Positions 26,000 to 37,339 are shown, counted from the first letter of the stretch. The stretch is DNA of 64,000 nt from Paracentrotus lividus (GCA_940671915.1 CALNVZ010003426.1:16698786-16762785); one strand, 5' to 3'. Notes: generated by a model from the sequence alone, not told the origin. Numbers and translations: made by a program.

Positions 26000-28280
26000 A
26001 TGCGACATAATGTTATATGATGAATTTTTTTTTTTATTAAATGGTCATTGCATTAATAATGTTTTTTCGCCATGTCTCTTGGGCTGTTGTATGTACTTTT
26101 AGAGAACTAAATATTTTTTTTTCATTAATTACAAACATTCAATTATTATTGGTAACAACAGCACGAGAAATGTTAAACTATGCTCACAATATGAAGTGTG
26201 TTTACTGATCAATATACATTATTTAACTTTTCATAAACAAATGAGTTGTGTGTTGGATCAGCCATGCATTTATTTCCAAATATATTTTAATGAAAAAATG
26301 TGTCAAATGTTATAATGTTTAATGAATTAATACAGAGGAACACTACTATCTTAGAACATACAATTCGAAATATTACCATCAAAAAAATGAGGGATGCTCT
26401 TGTGAGTAAGTATAAAGAACATGTTACGATTTTGATGGCTATACGTGATAACAATAGTCACATCAAAGATTTACCGGTCGTAGGCACTTATAAAAGTGTA
26501 TGCACTTTACTCTAAAGTGAAACACAGAACCTTGAATATTGATAGCGGATAGGTGTGTAATTATTTTTGATTTATTCGTGAAAACTGTATAGAACATTTA
26601 CGGATATGCTCGTAACTGTAAACTGTATATATTAATGTATCATTAGAATGATGATATTCGAGCTGATTCTGTGTTAATGCAATGTCCAAATATCGTACTG
26701 TCATTCAGATTTTCTTCTTGTCGGGTTCTCGAAGACGCATGTAATTTCATGTAACATAATTTGTGAAACGTCCATTCATGGAAAATATAATTATATACAT
26801 TACATTAAATTAATGAAATGAAACCAGTTAAGGTTTGATTATTTTTGTTTGAATTCATGTGCTGTGTTGCTGAGACCTTAAAAAAAAAAAAAAAAAAAAA
26901 ACTTGAAGAAATCTGGTAGACAACTTAGTACATGGATACTATATGCCTAGTACTGGTTCTACAACATAGCTAAAAAGTAATTTACTATAAAAAAACACAA
27001 AAAAACATGCCATTTCAAAATAAAAAATAGGTCCTGGCAATATAATTGAGTATATGAATATAAAAAGGCCCAAGTCCATCTCTTGGCCAAATTGAGTTAA
27101 CCATGGAAGGTTGTTGCTCATACATGAGTCCATCTTGTGTACAATTTACAGCACTGAATTCTGCCCGAAAATGCCTGAATTAATACAAAACTATCTCAAA
27201 TCTCCATTAAATACACAAAAAAATAATTCAGTTTTTTCTTGATTTACTCTAAATGAACTTTCATGGACTTGGGATCTTTTTTTATATTCATATATTCAAT
27301 TGTATACCACAATTAATAAGCATACAAAAAATCATTAGTACAAGTGAAAAGGGTTTACCATCCTTTAGAATTTGGGCACTTTGATTACTTTTTAAAAAAA
27401 ATAATAATTTCATGTTATTCATACCCGATCAATCAAATTTCATTTTTAGGGCTTTTTTGCTACAGGGCAGGGTTAGAGTTTGCTAAACATTTATATTTGT
27501 TTAACACAAAAAATATGGCATTACATTTGTGAGTATGTCCTTGTCAATGTTTACATCAGATAATATTTTTGATTGCGGTATAAACTAACAAATGTAAAAA
27601 AGAAGCAAAAATGAATTATACGGGTATGTAGTTTATACACCATTTTGACTGATTGTTACGCATTGGGTGTCGTAAGAATAAAATATATGACGTTTTCTTG
27701 GTTCAGAGACATCGGTCCCAATACGTAGGTATTTGTTTTGAGATATTACTCAATTGTGACAACATTTGTTTGCCATGGATACGTGCTAAAATATAATTAT
27801 TTAAATGTGCAATGTCACGGACGGACTACATTTTTTTTTTTTTCTTCTTCTCATTACTATTTTGTCATTTCTTTCTAAACTAATTTACAACAGTAAACAA
27901 ATAGCATGATTATCATGCATTAGCCAAGTGATTCTGCATCGCAGCCATGTAAACATGATTCTAATATAAAAAAATCTCCAGTTTTTAAACGAGGGATAAA
28001 AAATATTTTGTCACGGACTGGCACCATCAAGTCAAGCGCGGATCAGTGGGGATAAAAGTAGATTATTATCAATGTTCAAATGTCAACTTTCACTTTTCAA
28101 ATTAACTTCAAAGAAAAATACTTCATATGGAAAGTGTATTGAGTACTTCTCCTTGTTCTTACTTTTTCCAAGTAAAAGAAGGAAAAAGAAAAAAATGGCC
28201 TGTGGTCTTTTGATAGGGAGATTTATAGAAAGTTTATTTGCATGATTTTTTTTTGTTTCATCCAGACAATAACAAAGGGA
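26000..28280. other. No gene seen
   Basis: AT-rich intergenic DNA between the kisspeptin-type genes. It includes weak homology (about 26815) to the gene 2 downstream flank. The 71-codon ORF at 26300-26515 has no features I recognise. Confidence 0.5.
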
Positions 28281-28282
28281 AA

Positions 28283-28284
<2 letters not shown>

Positions 28285-28320
<36 letters not shown>
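28285..28320. repeat. Poly-T run followed by G-rich sequence
   Basis: About 36 Ts followed by GGGTTGGGGG. Similar poly-T/poly-G junctions occur at 23010-23034 and 25911-25943. Confidence 0.9.
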
Positions 28321-28321
<1 letters not shown>

Positions 28322-29074
28322 GGTTGGGGGTCAAAAGATAAATGTCTATAGCAACGAATTATTTCCCGGCAAATAAATGAAAGGAAATTGTTAGCTAATG
28401 TATATCAAATTTAAATAAATACATTTTCAAATGACACAGTCTCATAGCGAAATAGTAGTGTATATTCCTTTTTATGAGACTTGGAATGTGCCAAATTAAC
28501 TACTGTATCATAAAAGCATTTGTTTTTTTAAAACCATTGAGGCAAAACATTTGATTTTCACATAGATCGCATAATTATATAACCTTTTAACACATTAACT
28601 TAATTAATATCTATCTATAAACATCTGTTCCTTGACCTAGGTCCAAACAGTGGTCACCCAATGTCACAGCGAGGGGGGAGGGGGGCACAGCGGTGGAAAT
28701 ATTGTTTACATTAAACGATCTAGAATGTGTGTATCTATACATTTTATTTTTTTTCTCGTACTTTCCTTATTCCGAGGTCGATTTTCTTCGTTCGAAAAAT
28801 TGAAACGAATTAACATTTGATTTCTAAAGTATGCCTTTGAAAACTTGAAAAAAATATCAAATACAATCATTTCATTCCGATGGACCGACAACAGGCAGAG
28901 CTACTCTTACGTAATATCACAGTTGTTGTTTATCACTAACCCTGGCTCAACGTTCAGGCTAGCCAGCAGACTTGAAAAGTTAGATAACAGGGATTACCTG
29001 GCCATACAGGGTCGGTAGTGCTTGGAAATGAATATCTTAGAGTTTCAAACGCGGTTTTTTGATAGGGGGTATCT

Positions 29075-29290
29075 TACCTGAGTTCAGCTCTAGAACTCAG
29101 GTCGGCTTGCAAGCGAGGGGTTGACGTAATGTTAACAGCGTTAACCCCATCTTTTGACCTGCAAAGCAGACTTGCTATCTCCTTCTTCGTTTTCCCATGG
29201 ATTCTACTAGTAGAATCCATGATTTTCCCCTTTTTTCTCCAAGTTTTAACTAATTTCCTTTTGCTCTCAGTACTATACATCATAAAAAAA
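29075..29290. repeat. Cluster of palindromes with a candidate minus-strand donor
   Basis: Within about 150 bases there is an imperfect hairpin (ACCTGAGTTC / GAACTCAGGT, 29078-29104), a GGGGTT...AACCCC hairpin near 29117-29148, and a perfect 26-base palindrome at 29198-29223 whose half is CATGGATTCTACT. On the minus strand a 69-codon ORF (MMYSTESKRKLVKTWRKK...) runs through it to a CTCAG|GTAAGA donor-like site. The protein resembles nothing I know. It may be a transposon-derived repeat instead of an exon. Confidence 0.5.
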
Positions 29291-29852
29291 GGGTAACTTC
29301 AACTGCTAAGCTGGCATATTTGTTTGAAAGCCGAAATCATTACATCCTAAGTACTAAGTTCAATACAAGTATGATGTAGGGGGTGACAATACTTATTGCA
29401 CACGGTTTACTATTCTTATTCGTTTTATTTCTTATTCTGGGGGAGGGGGGTGGCCAGCCTTCCCGGCTCACCCCCACCCCCCCCCCGGCTCAGCCCCCCC
29501 CCCACCATTGAACTGATATTGGCGTTATCATGAGAACGATGCTAGTAGAAATAACAAAACAAATAAACATGACATTGAAACAAACAATACTATTTAAAAA
29601 ATAACAATACAACCTCGAAATAAACCATCTGTCTCGTTTTAGCATCTAACCATGGAATTTTCCACGAGCAGACAATAGATGTGATCATGGAGAACAGAGA
29701 TGCTTTAGAAAGTAGGCATTTGCACCGAAGTAATACCAAACCATCGACGTCAATGCTATTTGTATCTTCACACTTCGACATACATTAACGACTTAGCAAC
29801 TCCAGAAAAGTTAAAAAGATGAAGTCAAGTGTTTCCCACTATCATTCTTGTC

Positions 29853-29910
29853 ATGATCTTGGCCTTCAATATGTTCCAAACTTTGGCAGCAAATTTTGAA
29901 GCAGAACAAG
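29853..29910 (+). CDS. KISS1-like: Kisspeptin-type neuropeptide gene 2, signal-peptide exon
   Basis: From the in-frame ATG the exon reads MILAFNMFQTLAANFEAEQ and ends in phase 1 at a strong donor (CAAG|GTAAGA), the same phase as gene 1. The signal peptide is short. A better start, ATG at 29819 (MKSSV...), lies in another frame. Joining it to the hydrophobic PTIILVMILAF segment needs one base removed near the TTTCCC at 29832-29837. So there is either a short signal from the inner ATG, a sequencing error, or a broken start. The acidic residues after the hydrophobic core resemble those after the signal in gene 1. The exon is assigned by phase and position, without a search. Confidence 0.5.
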
Positions 29911-30677
29911 GTAAGACCCAATCCAGATGACAATATTGTTTAGTTTTTCGCGGTGATGATTAAATAAAATATGCAACGATAGTAACAAATATATCAAAGG
30001 ACTTTGCACCATTTGCAGAATCATTTGTAATATTTGTCGGTGCATGAGTACCTTATAAAACCGGTTTATACAAAATATAAGCAGTACACTCTTAATAATA
30101 AAATGTTGGAAAGGGGATAAATTGCAAAGAGGAAGTTTTGACAAATTTTTCTTACCCCCCCCCCAAAAAAAAAATAAAATAATAATAATAATAATAATAA
30201 TTAAAAAAAAATATATTTAAATAAAATAAAATAATTTTTTTTTTTTTTAATTTAAAAAATTAAAGAAAAACAAAACAAAAAATACAAAATAAAACAAAAA
30301 AAGAAATATATTTATGAAGAGTTTCATTCCAAATGGAGCTAAATCCCAAAATATTCATAGAAATATGAAAACTATGTTGATTATATCAAAATTCTGCACT
30401 GATGATGGAGACTAGCCACAACAGGTGCTAAAATAATAAATTCATAAGTTCATCTTAATTGTCCACATAGTGGAAATTTGACAGGGTTTTAATACATGGT
30501 ACACACAAAAATAATACAAAAACACATGCAATTGTACAAGCAATATATATATAAACATCTTAATACAATACACATTCATACCATGGTAACACATCTTTTT
30601 AAAATACATATTTGGATAGGATAATTATTATCAATAATATAATGTTCTTGCACTGAAATTCTTTATTAATATTATAA

Positions 30678-32651
30678 GGGCAATTCCATAGGTTGGTGGA
30701 CATGAGCTTAAAAATTCAAATTCAATATTTTTGTGAATTTCTAAATACTTTTAGTCCTTCATACATGATAGTTTCAGGAACAAAAAATTAAAAGTTTATT
30801 TTCATATACTTTGGGAAAAAATGTCGTCGAAAGTTGTGTCTCCATTCTGTACCAAAATACAAAAAATAGAAAAATGAAATATGCCTTATTACCATTTTGT
30901 TATTGCAACATCATACCACTTTATATATATCTGAAGTTTAGAAGAGTCAAATTACTTAAAATACACAACAGCTTTTCAAGAAAATTTGAGTACTCATTCA
31001 AAAAGAAATATTGTAAACCGCTCAGGTGATGTAACGTGAGTAACCAAAAAAAACTGACTTTGTTTCTGAGAGAAAAATTCTTCACAGCTAATTGGTGGGA
31101 CTTTAAATTCTCTTCCTTCAAACAATATTGACACCGGTGATGACTATCAAAATCATAAAAAAAATACCCATTTTAATAAAAATGATAAAAAAACTGTAAC
31201 GTGAGTAACCGTGTAACGTGAGTAACCATCATGTAAGTGAGTAACCAGTAAAAATTATGAAGTTAGGTAACATTTTCTGTGGGATGTCAAGTTTTAAGTC
31301 TCATGGTGAGTTGTGAAGTTATTTTGTTTAATTAAAGCAAAATGAGGGTACACCTCTTTGATGTGACTCTTTTTTCATCAAAATATCAGTGGTCATACAA
31401 TCACACAACAAATTGAATAGAAGTATTCACAATGCGAGAGTGCATTAGTAAGACTCAAAGTTTAGATAAACCAAACTTTAAAGAGTGTTTCGAACAATAC
31501 ATTGAATGCCCTTAACCCGTGAACTGCTGAGGGTTTTTTTAGTTTTTTGGGGGAATTCTAGAGCCCATAATTTTGAAATATTCAGCAAAAATATGATTTT
31601 CATATTCATATATTGAATTAATAATCATATTATTCATATGTATTGAATTTTGATTTTCAAAATAGTTTTGACGAGTTTTTTTTCGAAATTTTGAAGACAT
31701 TTTGGACGTTCAAGATGAAAATTTATCATCGAAAAAGTCATATTTTCAAAAATTATATGAATTATTAATATTTTCAATATTCAAACATATTTGGTTATCT
31801 CAATTTATGAATCTAATCTTGTAGAATGAATATAATAGGAACCTTAAAATGAAACTTTTTTTTTATTCTCATTTAGTTTTTAAAATATTTGCGTCATAAG
31901 CCATGAATTTCAAAATGTCGCCGCTAGTCCGAAATGTGCATAATTTAGCGGTATTTGCACAATTTTGCCATTTTTAGCCGTATTTTTGTTATAAAATCTC
32001 ACATAATAATCCAATTTCAAATTTACATTGTTTATATCTTCAAATAAATATGTTTCATCATTTCATCATAGTTTAGGTGCCTAATTAGTCCTCAATTAAA
32101 GAAAAACATGGAAATGGGCCACTTTTCTGCCCTTAGCAGTGTACGGTTAAAGTTGATTACATGTATACCACTGTGCCATCAAAAAGCAGGGAGGTAAAGA
32201 AGAAAGGCCATCCTACACACTTTATTGAATTTTAGTGACTTTCATGTTGTTGACCATACATGGACAAAATGTAACGTGAGTAACCGTAACGTGAGTAACC
32301 ACTTCATCTGCACCCCTAGTAAAACCATGTGTTCTTTATTTTTTTAATTATATACAAATTTTGTCTCCCTAATATACTTCCATAAAAGCCTTGTATGAGG
32401 ACACTTTTCACTGATGTCGACTTTTCATTTTATGCATGTCCAAATCATGTTACGTGAGTAACCGACACATTTTAAAGATTTGCCAGGAGCATAATAAAAT
32501 TTCTCAAGTTTTGTTTTATACAAAGGATAGTCAGACTGTGTACTTTGTTGTTATAAAAAGATGTTTACTTCTATCAATAATAATGGAGTTACAGCTCCAA
32601 GTATGAGTCAAGGTGTCTCCAAATGTAACGTGAGTAACCGTGGAATAGCCC
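30678..32651. mobile_element. 1.97 kb element studded with GTAACGTGAGTAACC motifs
   Basis: The ends are GGGCAATTCCATAGGTT and, inverted, AACCGTGGAATAGCCC. ATAA flanks both sides (30674-30677, 32652-32655) as a possible 4 bp target duplication. The interior carries at least seven copies of GTAACGTGAGTAACC or close variants (about 31029, 31196, 31210, 31231, 32271, 32286, 32449, 32624). There is no transposase ORF. Confidence 0.65.
31512..32150. mobile_element. piggyBac-like MITE, TTAA flanked
   Basis: TTAA occurs at both ends (31512-31515 and 32147-32150). The inner ends are CCCGTGAACTGCTGAGGG and the reverse complement of CCGTACACTGCTAAGGG. TTAA target sites and C-rich ends are hallmarks of piggyBac transposons. 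The AT-rich body is non-coding. It sits inside the 30678-32651 element. Confidence 0.6.
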
Positions 32652-33143
32652 ATAAGCATTAATGTATATTCGTCATGACTACCATTGTAGTTCATTAATT
32701 GAAGTGTTAAATCAGAGTCTAATTATAATATTATTAAAATTTTATAGAGAAAGTAACAATGTACGTAATATACTGATATACTGATTTAATTTTTGTGAGA
32801 TAATATTGTTAGCCTTCATCAAAGCATATTATCGTACAGGTAATCATGGGAAATGTATATTATTAGTTAAAGTGGTGAAATAAGCAAATCCTAAATGACC
32901 ATAGTGGATTTAGCGCCTTTTGAAATAAAACCGATTTGTACATAGCGCCTTTTGGAATAACAAATATATTTGTAAACATTTTTTGTTTCAATCTTTCAAA
33001 TAAATAAAATATTCGATATGCTGAATTTGATCCAGGTGCTTAAGATGCAGTTATTTATCCATTAAAATCCATTTTGATCCAAAATAGATTTATCGCCTTT
33101 TGGAATCAAGCTCTTGATATATATAATTATATATATATATATA

Positions 33144-33312
33144 TTTGATCTCACCAAAAAAAAGTATCCAAAATGGGGGGATAGCTGTGGGGAACTTTGA
33201 TTTGAGCTACGTCAACTATTATTCTTTTCACCAATTTCTTTCAAAGTTTAAATTAAAAAAAAAGAAAAGAAAAAAAAGTTGCCAATTGGCTGAGGTACGT
33301 GCATTCTCTTAC
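33144..33312 (+). mobile_element. tRNA-SINE body, 5' truncated copy
   Basis: TTTGATCTCACC, then GGATAGCTGTGGGGAACTTT and TTTGAGCTACGTCAACTATT, and the pyrimidine-rich TTTCACCAATTTCTTTCAAA match the SINE at 56692 downstream of its tRNA head. The copy ends about 60 bases before the gene 2 peptide-exon acceptor. Confidence 0.7.
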
Positions 33313-33375
33313 ACTTATATAAATATATATATATTTATTTATTTATATACTTGTTTATTTCATTGTTCATTGCAG

Positions 33376-33530
33376 GTACAAACTATCCACAGAAATACAA
33401 TACACTTGGCGTTTTTCAATCAAAGGATTCGAAAAATTCCAATAGGCGGTGTCGTTGGAGGGAATGCGAGAACGTCGGTGGGCCAAACCCAAATGCTAAT
33501 CTGCGCCCTCTACCGTTTGGAAAACGTTAA
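33376..33530 (+). CDS. KISS1-like: Kisspeptin-type neuropeptide gene 2, compact peptide exon
   Basis: In phase 1 after the acceptor the exon reads TNYPQKYNTLGVFQSKDSKN-SNRR, then the peptide, then GKR and a stop at 33528-33530. The frame is intact. Compared with gene 1, the opening (TN.P..YN..GV.QSKD) aligns directly, but about 65 codons of spacer before the peptide are missing and the tail after GKR is lost. Sequence past the stop (ATCATCTTCATCGTCATTGAGT near 33600) still matches gene 1 coding DNA for its serine-rich tail, so the stop is derived. The final 14 codons, NPNANLRPLPFGKR, differ from gene 1 only at synonymous sites, which suggests the peptide end stays under selection. Confidence 0.8.
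33450..33521 (+). other. Predicted mature kisspeptin-type peptide 2 with amidation glycine
   Basis: After Arg-Arg (33444-33449) come 23 residues: CRWREC, ENVGGP, NPNANLRPLPF, then Gly for amidation and Lys-Arg. The Cys-x4-Cys spacing is kept. Differences from peptide 1 are in and just after the ring (W for G, E for Q, E for R, P for L). The core is less basic. Confidence 0.75.
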
Positions 33531-33548
33531 CCCATGTGCAGTGAGGGT

Positions 33549-33551
<3 letters not shown>

Positions 33552-33588
<37 letters not shown>

Positions 33589-33589
33589 A
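33552..33589. repeat. TC microsatellite in gene 2 3' region
   Basis: About 19 TC units begin 20 bases after the gene 2 stop, inside sequence homologous to gene 1 coding DNA. The expansion came after the duplication. Confidence 0.9.
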
Positions 33590-33821
33590 TATAATGCCAT
33601 ATCATCTTCATCGTCATTGAGTCAGGCCGCTCTGTCAAAATCGGGCTCCCTTAATATGATAATTTCCTTTTGAATTATTATGACTTTATCATTTTTATGC
33701 ATCTAATAACTAAGCCACATTGGGGCTTAAATAATCAATTCTCAATCTAATCAAACTTATGCTATGATCATGGTGATGCTGTAACTATTTCTACCACATC
33801 GTTTTAAGTTCGTTTCATAGA

Positions 33822-33892
33822 TTGACAGTCTCCGTTATAGTTGTGTTATAAATGGATTATCAGTTTAGTTGTCACGGTGGTTGCAGACAAAA
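33822..33892 (+). repeat. Downstream duplication homology block of gene 2
   Basis: Matches 25742-25815 downstream of gene 1 (CTCCGTTATAG... GGATTATCAGTTTAG... GCAGACAAAA). It lies about 300 bases past the stop here but about 2.1 kb past it in gene 1, because gene 1's flank took two palindromic elements. Confidence 0.65.
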
Positions 33893-34190
33893 ATATATTC
33901 TCCGTTTGTCGTAATTATACTTTTTATCTGTTTTTTTTTTTTTAAAATGAAACCAAGGTCAATGATGATTATTTTCATTTGACTTCATGTTGTTATGTTC
34001 ACCTATTGGTGGTGGGTAAAAACCGAAGTCTCCTAACGTTGATTCCACCCCCCCCCCTATTTCATTTAAACCTGTTGTCAAATTGCAACTCTTGTCTGAA
34101 AAGGTATGCCGACATAGCTAAAACCGTATTTTTTTTGACAAACTATGTCATTGTATGTTATGTTTTCTTACATTTCATCACATTACATTT

Positions 34191-34869
34191 ATAGAGATTG
34201 GTTCCAAAAAGGACTAAACCAATATTTGACCAAAATTCATTTTTTAAGCTAAATATATGCACCTAGTACAAGGGATCCAAAAAAAAAAAAAAAAAAAAAA
34301 ATCTGTTTCATTCCAAAAGGGACTAAATCCACTCTGTGGATTCTAAATATTTTAACTCTAATTATGTTACCATCGGATATATATTCTAATTTTCAGTCTG
34401 TAGATATTGATTTAAGATCTTGACAGAAAATTTAGTCCCTTTTGGAATGAACTCTTTGAACCGAATGACAATCAAATTTTGGGCGAAAAAAAAATTTCTT
34501 CCAAATTTATAATTTTTACTTTTATTTTATTCATACACCTTCAGAATAACATTTAAACACATTTTGAGCTTACCAAAAAGTTCAATTAAGCTAATATGTG
34601 ATGTTTTATTGGGAAATAGACGATTTACGGGAGTTTCATTCCAAAAGGGACTAAATCCATAGAAATTAAGAATTCAAAAATTCATAAAAAATAAAATTTT
34701 ATAGCTAGATTTTTTTTAATTGTTAATAAAATGGTCTAAGGCAATTGTGCTAGCATGTGTAACGAAATTAAGTCATATTGTTCAAGGTAAAGTAATCAAT
34801 TAAAAATCAGTGATTTTTTTTCAAAATCTCCAAAAGTGGGTTTAGTCCCTTTTGGAATGAAACTCTTCA
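34191..34869. mobile_element. GGAATGAAAC-family element, copy A
   Basis: About 680 bp carrying six copies of TTTAGTCCCTTTTGGAATGA or its reverse complement (34196, 34307, 34430, 34632, 34841 and variants), with the two ends inverted. The order of internal blocks is the reverse complement of 54099-54810, so these are two copies of one family. Non-coding. Confidence 0.75.
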
Positions 34870-36532
34870 TATATTGCCTAAGAGCAGTAGATGGTCACTG
34901 CGGTCATTAAACAAAGTCTGCTAAAAAAATAGTAATAAAATAAAATAGAATCAGGAGACATGTTTCATTAAAAATAAAAAGAGAAAAGAAAAAAAAGTTT
35001 ATAGGTTTCATTTATACATGTTGAATATAAATGAATGCCGTGAGAACGGAAAAAAATAAATAAAATAAGAGTCATTGGGGTAGAGAGAGGACGTTCACTT
35101 GAGTCATTAATCAATTGCTTGTTTCTTTCCTTTTCTCAACCAATTAGAGTGGGGGGGGGGCAAGAATATCCGACGTTATGAACTTTCTCAGTATCTATCT
35201 CACTTTTTCATCTCTCTTTCTCTCTCTCCCTCTTCGTCTCCCTCTGTCCATTCCTCTTTCCATCTATCTATCTTGTATAATATCGGTTAAGTACATCACC
35301 CTCTTTTTACGTCTATATTCGTATTTGTATTTTATCAGACGCTTCAATGCCCGTACCCCAGTAAAAATGTTCTTCACGCAACAAATGCAAACCAGTTTAA
35401 ATTATGTAGCAAAGTTTGAAACGTGGTCTTTATAGATTTTTTTTTATTGCAATCGATATCTCTTGTATTCTGAAAATAAAACAAAATTCCAATGAAGTCA
35501 AGAAAATTAAAATTTACCGGTATAAATAATGCCGAAAGCACATTAAATTTATTTGAATGCAAACAAAATTAAATAAATTACGATTGTCGTTTGATTTAAT
35601 GACATCATTACTTTAGTAAGTAGTGGAACATATTCATTATGTTCTAACCTGTGTCAAAGTGTGGTAAGTAGGCATGTTTGTTCACATAATAGTATCATAG
35701 TTTCGGGAAAAGAATAATCCCTGTCAATAACAAAAAGGTTTTATATTGTTTGTACATTATTTAGAGGTTATAAAGGAGGGTTTTTTTTATTAGTTGCAAT
35801 AAGATTACCATTTTGTTATATTTTGTGATGCATGATGCCAAATAGAAAATTATAATTTAATCCTGCAGTTCTGAGTATGATAATATTTTTTTGTTAAAAC
35901 ATCCCACTATCCTTTGCTTATTATCTTGTTTTCCAATATTATTGAATACTTATGTTAGTCTTAAAAATAGTACTGCCATTTCTTCTTCTACAATGGAATA
36001 AAACAATAAAGACATTATTGACAATTTGTTTGAGTCACACAGTGTCCTGTGCTATACAAAGACAGTTTCTTTTTAAATCTTTAAATCAATACAATGAATC
36101 GTAGCATAGTTTTACATGAAGTAATTTATTTAGAGCCGTTCGTTAATACGAAGGTCCGATTCAGCAAAGGTGAAACGAGGATCGTTATTCGTCCCAAATT
36201 TAAATGCATTTTGATAATTTGGAAAAGGGAATAGGGTTACGTACATTTAACTTTGATTTTAACAATCAATATTTAGTTTTTGGAGAATCGAACCTTTTGA
36301 AAAACAAAGCTTCTACAAATGACATTAAATCATTCTCACGATAATGAAGATTCAAATTAAAACAAATATGATAACGTGATTATTAAAAACGAATAAATAA
36401 ACAATACCACTATTTTTTTCCTCCGATCCACCCTAAACCAATTACTCCATAAGTTGACCTTGGTGACCCTTATTCGATGACCTACGTTCTCCAAAATATA
36501 GTCAGATCGTCTACCTACACTGATACATACTC
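34870..36532. other. No gene seen
   Basis: AT-rich DNA with a TC-rich patch (35200-35270). No splice-bounded coding segment recognised. Confidence 0.55.
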
Positions 36533-36753
36533 AGAGATGCCAATACTACGGAATATCAACTGACACAAATGACTTGGTGTCAAGAGAAGAAGTTTATTGA
36601 TTTGGACAAATTCCAAATATTGAATGACAGAGCAAAATGTTATTATTCATCTTGTGTCTCATGAGAAGTCACTTAGTTCAGCTGTTTTAACTTTTTGAGT
36701 TTTATCAGTTCTAATTTCTTATGTTCTAAATATTCCGTTGTGTTGGCATCTCT
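36533..36753. mobile_element. AGAGATGCCA MITE, copy 2 (221 bp)
   Basis: The ends are AGAGATGCCAATACTACGGA and the inverse of TTCCGTTGTGTTGGCATCTC-T. Internal TCAGCTGTT and TTTCTTATGTTCTAAATA blocks match the copy at 9447. Confidence 0.75.
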
Positions 36754-36901
36754 GAATACTACTATTGAGGTTGTATATCAACTATCCATGACTCGGAAAT
36801 TCGGAAACGTATCCGGAGCAACAAGACATCTCCGTGGGTGACGGAATAAAGCTCATAGACAATGATAGATGTGAACATTTTCGTTATTCCCGTGGCGTCT
36901 C

Positions 36902-36902
<1 letters not shown>

Positions 36903-36963
<61 letters not shown>
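36903..36963. repeat. GAT trinucleotide microsatellite
   Basis: About 20 uninterrupted ATG/GAT units. The repeat has no coding context. Confidence 0.95.
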
Positions 36964-37168
36964 CCACGGCATTTATATTGCGCATAATTATTTCACTTGA
37001 AAACATTCAAAGGCGCAGGCCCATCCAATTACGTTAACTACACTCTAAAAACTGAAGTGCTAATTTATGGGTGCTCGTATAGTGACTGCACTTGAAGTGC
37101 TAAATCAGCACCTGAAGTGCTGTTTTAGCACTTACCCAAGTGCTAATTTATTAACAAAAAATGTTCAT

Positions 37169-37245
37169 GGTCGGTATGGGACTCGAACCGGGTTCACCTT
37201 GACATGGAAGAGTACCGCTGACGTTACCAATAGACCAACGGAGAT
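37169..37245 (-). other. tRNA-like sequence (A and B box), probably a relic
   Basis: On the minus strand TGGTCTATTGG fits the A box and GGTTCGAGTCC the B box exactly. The acceptor stem does not pair convincingly, so this is tRNA-derived and not a working tRNA gene. Confidence 0.5.
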
Positions 37246-37339
37246 CTCGCTAACTGGCTTTAATTATGACAGCATAGTAGATGATTATGGTAAATTTTAA
37301 GAAAGTTCATCATGCAACAATATGATCTGCTAGCAACCG

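Larger units (their letters stand above)
30316..33116. mobile_element. Outer element with GAAGAGTTTCATTCC-type ends
   Basis: The left end reads GAAGAGTTTCATTCCAAATG-GAGCTAAAT. The right end (TTTATCGCCTTTTGGAATCA-AGCTCTTGA) is its approximate reverse complement. Extra internal motif copies lie at 32903-32960. The element belongs to the family seen complete at 34191-34869 and 54099-54810. It is split by the element at 30678-32651. Because motif copies are internal as well as terminal, the right boundary could be off. Confidence 0.5.
29911..33375 (+). other. Intron of kisspeptin-type gene 2, filled with nested elements
   Basis: A 3.5 kb intron between GTAAGA and an acceptor (cattgcag) ending at 33375. 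Nearly all of it is repeat: low-complexity A-rich DNA (30154-30310), three nested elements (30316-33116), AT repeats and a SINE body (33144-33312). No further coding sequence is supported. Confidence 0.55.

Noticed and set aside
33145-33594. 149-codon ORF overlapping the gene 2 peptide exon
   Set aside because: It is in a different frame from the peptide, runs through the intronic SINE and acceptor, and ends in a TC microsatellite. The real coding frame is the phase-1 frame ending at 33530.
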